Shown here: positions 61,721 through 64,000 of the stretch, piece after piece
Layout: each line of letters starts with the position of its first letter
How positions within the stretch are numbered: the first letter of the stretch is position 1
Assembly: GCF_030685535.1 (NCBI RefSeq)
Contig: NZ_CP131599.1
Span: 372,001-436,000, forward strand
Origin: Photobacterium leiognathi
GTDB lineage: Bacteria > Pseudomonadota > Gammaproteobacteria > Enterobacterales > Vibrionaceae
DNA: 64,000 bases
Reading direction: 5' to 3'
Notes under the pieces: generated by a model
The model's database searches: none
What the model was told of the DNA's origin: nothing
The model's input: only the letters and a program-made list of their open reading frames with translations
Position numbers and translations under genes: made by a program

Positions 61721-63463
61721 ATGTCTGAAATCATTGCACAACCTACCATGGCGAACACGGCAACAGGTGCAGCGTCAGTAAAATCAGCCTCCTCAAACCC
61801 TTATATCGAGAATATAAAAAATTTATGGGATAGCAGCCAACGTAACCTAGTGCTCTCTGCGGTATTGGCTGCCATTGTTGCTGCGATCATTGTGGTGGCG
61901 CTATGGAGTTCAAGTCAAAATTATCGCCCGCTCTATGGTCAACAAGAGCGATTTGATAGTGGCGAGATCATCTCAGTATTAGAAACTGAAGGTATTCCCT
62001 ATCGCTTACAAGAAGCTAATGGGCAAGTGCTGGTGGCTGAAGGGGAGGTCGCCAAAATTCGTATGTTACTGGCTGCAAAAGGGATCAAAGCTAAATTACC
62101 GACAGGGTTAGATTCATTAAAAGAAGATTCCTCGTTAGGTACTAGCCAGTTTATGGAAACGGCACGTTACCGTCATGGACTAGAAGGCGAGTTAGTGCGA
62201 ACCATTATAGCCCTTGATGCTATTGCCAATGCGCGTGTTCATTTAGCGATCCCACGCAAAACCCTATTTGTTCGCCACAATGCGGAAGCGCCAACAGCCT
62301 CGGTCATGGTTGAGCTTAAACCCGGTGAAGATCTAAAAACCGAGCAAGTTGAAGCCATCATTAATCTTGTTACTGGTAGCGTAACGGGAATGAAAACAGA
62401 AAACGTGTCAGTGGTTGATCAGTACGGGCGTTTACTCAGTGCTGATATTGGCTCGTCTGAAATGGGCAAAGTGAATGCAAAGTACCTTGATTATCAGAAG
62501 AATCTCGAAAAGCAGGTGATCCAACGTGCAGCTGATATGCTGACGCCAATTGTCGGGCCGAGTAATTATCGGGTTCAAGTTGCAGCCGATCTTGATTTTA
62601 GCCATGTACAAGAAACCAAAGAGGTTGTTGATTCAGCGCCAGTGGTGAAAAACGAACACCGGATAGAAAATAACAGCATAGATAATATTGCATTAGGTGT
62701 GCCAGGCTCGCTCAGTAATAAGCCGCCAGTCACAGGTGAAGAAGAAAATAAAGACAGCAAAAACACCAATGAACGCACAGAGATCAATCGCCAATATGCC
62801 CTAGGCAGTAGCGTTCGTCATACGCAATATCAGCAAGGCAAACTCAATAAACTCAATGTATCAGTACTGCTTAATTCCACCGCTGCACCAAACGGCAGTG
62901 CATGGACAGAAGCGGAAACTCAGCAAATTAGCGCCATGATCAAAGATGCGGTAGGGATCAGTGCTGAACGTGGCGATAGCTTGAGTATATTGAGTTTCAA
63001 TTTCACCCCCATCGCTATTGAAGCACCGCCAGCGATCCCTTGGTGGCAAGATCCTACCGTACAACAGCCATTACGCTACATGATTGGCGGTATTCTTGGT
63101 TTATCGATGATTTTCTTCGTGTTACGTCCACTAATCACGCATCTAACAGGGCTTGATCGTGGTCGTAAAGAGCTAACGTTTGCTGAAGAAGACATACCAC
63201 AAGAATACGATGAAAACCTTAAAACCCGCGCTGAACAAGAGCATGAAGAGTCGCTAAATGAACGTTTAGCTGCGAAAGGGATTGAAAGTGCCAATAACGC
63301 ACTAAATGCCAGTAATGATTTATTACCTCCACAAGGCTCACCATTAGAAATTCAGCTTAAACACTTACAGCTGATCTCTAACGAAGAGCCAGAGCGTGTT
63401 GCTGAAGTCTTAAAACAATGGGTGAACGTCAATGAGCCAATCGCAAACAAAAAATCCGACTGA
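61721..63463 (+). CDS. fliF: Flagellar MS-ring protein FliF (lateral system)
   Basis: 580-aa membrane ring scaffold. First helix ~45-65 (LSAVLAAIVAAIIVVAL), periplasmic YscJ-like ring domains (~70-250: YRPLYGQQERFDSGEIISVLETEGIPYRL, with FVRHNAEAPTASVMV), a low-complexity loop (~320-360), second helix (~446-468) and a C-terminal FliG-binding tail (SNEEPERVAEVLKQWVN). Overlaps fliG by 32 bp. Confidence 0.95.
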   Translation: MSEIIAQPTMANTATGAASVKSASSNPYIENIKNLWDSSQRNLVLSAVLAAIVAAIIVVALWSSSQNYRPLYGQQERFDSGEIISVLETEGIPYRLQEANGQVLVAEGEVAKIRMLLAAKGIKAKLPTGLDSLKEDSSLGTSQFMETARYRHGLEGELVRTIIALDAIANARVHLAIPRKTLFVRHNAEAPTASVMVELKPGEDLKTEQVEAIINLVTGSVTGMKTENVSVVDQYGRLLSADIGSSEMGKVNAKYLDYQKNLEKQVIQRAADMLTPIVGPSNYRVQVAADLDFSHVQETKEVVDSAPVVKNEHRIENNSIDNIALGVPGSLSNKPPVTGEEENKDSKNTNERTEINRQYALGSSVRHTQYQQGKLNKLNVSVLLNSTAAPNGSAWTEAETQQISAMIKDAVGISAERGDSLSILSFNFTPIAIEAPPAIPWWQDPTVQQPLRYMIGGILGLSMIFFVLRPLITHLTGLDRGRKELTFAEEDIPQEYDENLKTRAEQEHEESLNERLAAKGIESANNALNASNDLLPPQGSPLEIQLKHLQLISNEEPERVAEVLKQWVNVNEPIANKKSD

Positions 63464-64000
63464 TAGCACGCCAGCACCGCTATCACCTGTAGAAAAAACT
63501 GCCGTGGTTCTGCTCGGAATGGGAGAAGATGCCGCCGCCGAAGTATTAAAGCATTTCTCTCGTGATGAAGTGCAACGTGTCACATGCGCAATGGCATCAT
63601 TAAGTGGTATTCAAAGTGACAGTGCGAAAGGCGTGATCCAGCATTTCTTTGATGACTTTCGTGCTCATAGTGGCATTCGTGGCGCATCGAAAGAATACCT
63701 TTCCAACACATTACGCAAAGCCTTGGGCAATGATTTAGCTAAAGGGCTACTTAATAATATTTATGGTGATGAGCTGCGTAATAACATGCAGCGACTACAG
63801 TGGGTAGATGCAGAACTACTGGCAAAATATGTGAGCCAAGAGCATCCCCAAATGCAGGCAATATTCCTAGCTTATTTACCGCCAGAAACATCATCAAAAG
63901 TGTTAGCGAAAATGTCGGTGGATTATCACGATGAGCTTCTCTATCGCATCGCTCAACTTGAAGAAATTGATCACGATGTCGCAACCGATCTCCATGATTT
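63432..64000 (+). CDS. fliG: Flagellar motor switch protein FliG, 5' part (lateral system)
   Basis: Partial, cut by the window end (about 189 of ~330-340 codons). It begins ATG 63432 inside fliF (MSQSQTKNPTDSTPAPLSPVEKTAVVLLGMGEDAAAEVLKHF split around residue 20). The N-terminal domain binds the FliF tail; the middle-domain EHPQ motif (SQEHPQMQAIFLAYL) is visible. Same operon as fliE and fliF. Confidence 0.94.
   Translation, partial: MSQSQTKNPTDSTPAPLSPVEKTAVVLLGMGEDAAAEVLKHFSRDEVQRVTCAMASLSGIQSDSAKGVIQHFFDDFRAHSGIRGASKEYLSNTLRKALGNDLAKGLLNNIYGDELRNNMQRLQWVDAELLAKYVSQEHPQMQAIFLAYLPPETSSKVLAKMSVDYHDELLYRIAQLEEIDHDVATDLHD

Noticed and set aside
1..64000. CRISPR arrays, prophage or rRNA operon
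   Set aside because: No spaced short direct repeats, phage structural genes or rRNA sequence were seen; the only tandem repeats are the tRNA-linked units and the heptamer tract.

Overview
The window looks like a chromosomal segment of a marine gammaproteobacterium of the family Vibrionaceae, most likely Photobacterium or a close relative. This is inferred from the low G+C, gene order and family content: lateral flagellar genes with LafK, an RpoS-like second sigma factor, a GbpA-like chitin LPMO, an scs copper/thiol operon, and tRNA-Ser/tRNA-Asp repeats. No ribosomal RNA, prophage or CRISPR array is visible. Species assignment would need a database search.

Layout. 1-2141: a group II intron with its reverse transcriptase sits directly after an intrinsic terminator. 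2405-5562: a Nudix hydrolase, then an EmrA/EmrB-type efflux pair. 5782-7770: small or unknown genes, a YgjV-like membrane protein and the first of three copies of a ~267-bp dispersed repeat. 8235-13345: a TRAP transporter (P, Q, M) for a monocarboxylate or 2-oxo acid, followed by a Cache-domain histidine kinase and a NarL-type regulator that probably control it. 13433-18130: two collinear copies, 4224 bp apart, of a tRNA-Ser/tRNA-Asp/terminator array. They bracket a GST, a CurA-type reductase, a TetR regulator with two identical operators, an acidic protein and an HD hydrolase. Each array carries an extra 132-bp unit made of a tRNA-Asp 3' remnant plus the terminator, recalling the rtT repeats at E. 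coli tyrT.

18168-27707: an AhpD-fold protein, a large Ig-like lipoprotein, a third tRNA-Ser, a PAS-GGDEF cyclase, an RpoS-like sigma factor, a LysR regulator divergent from a YbhB-type protein, alanine dehydrogenase and H-NS. 27708-36652: a 1.5-kb gene-poor stretch with a broken small secreted Cys-rich gene, then a chitin-oxidising LPMO, a BCCT transporter and a GH19 chitinase. 36686-48347: CorA, the scs operon (order A-B-D-C), GMP reductase with a terminator-like hairpin at its predicted transcription start, an AraC regulator divergent from yiaW-yiaV, and a CPA2 antiporter. 49439-50570: an IS30-family element whose transposase is frameshifted by a heptanucleotide repeat.

51521-64000: one arm of a lateral-type flagellar locus. 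One operon (minus strand) encodes the rotor and export gate (fliM, N, P, Q, R, flhB, flhA) and ends in a degenerate EAL protein. The divergent operon (plus strand) encodes motY, lafK, fliE, fliF and the start of fliG. Lateral fliR has an in-frame TGA at codon 17, so this system may be non-functional or depend on re-initiation. The most notable signals are the rtT-like tRNA remnant repeats, the fliR nonsense codon, the heptamer tract in the IS30 transposase, the dispersed repeat that supplies the end of a gene, and the guaC start-site hairpin.
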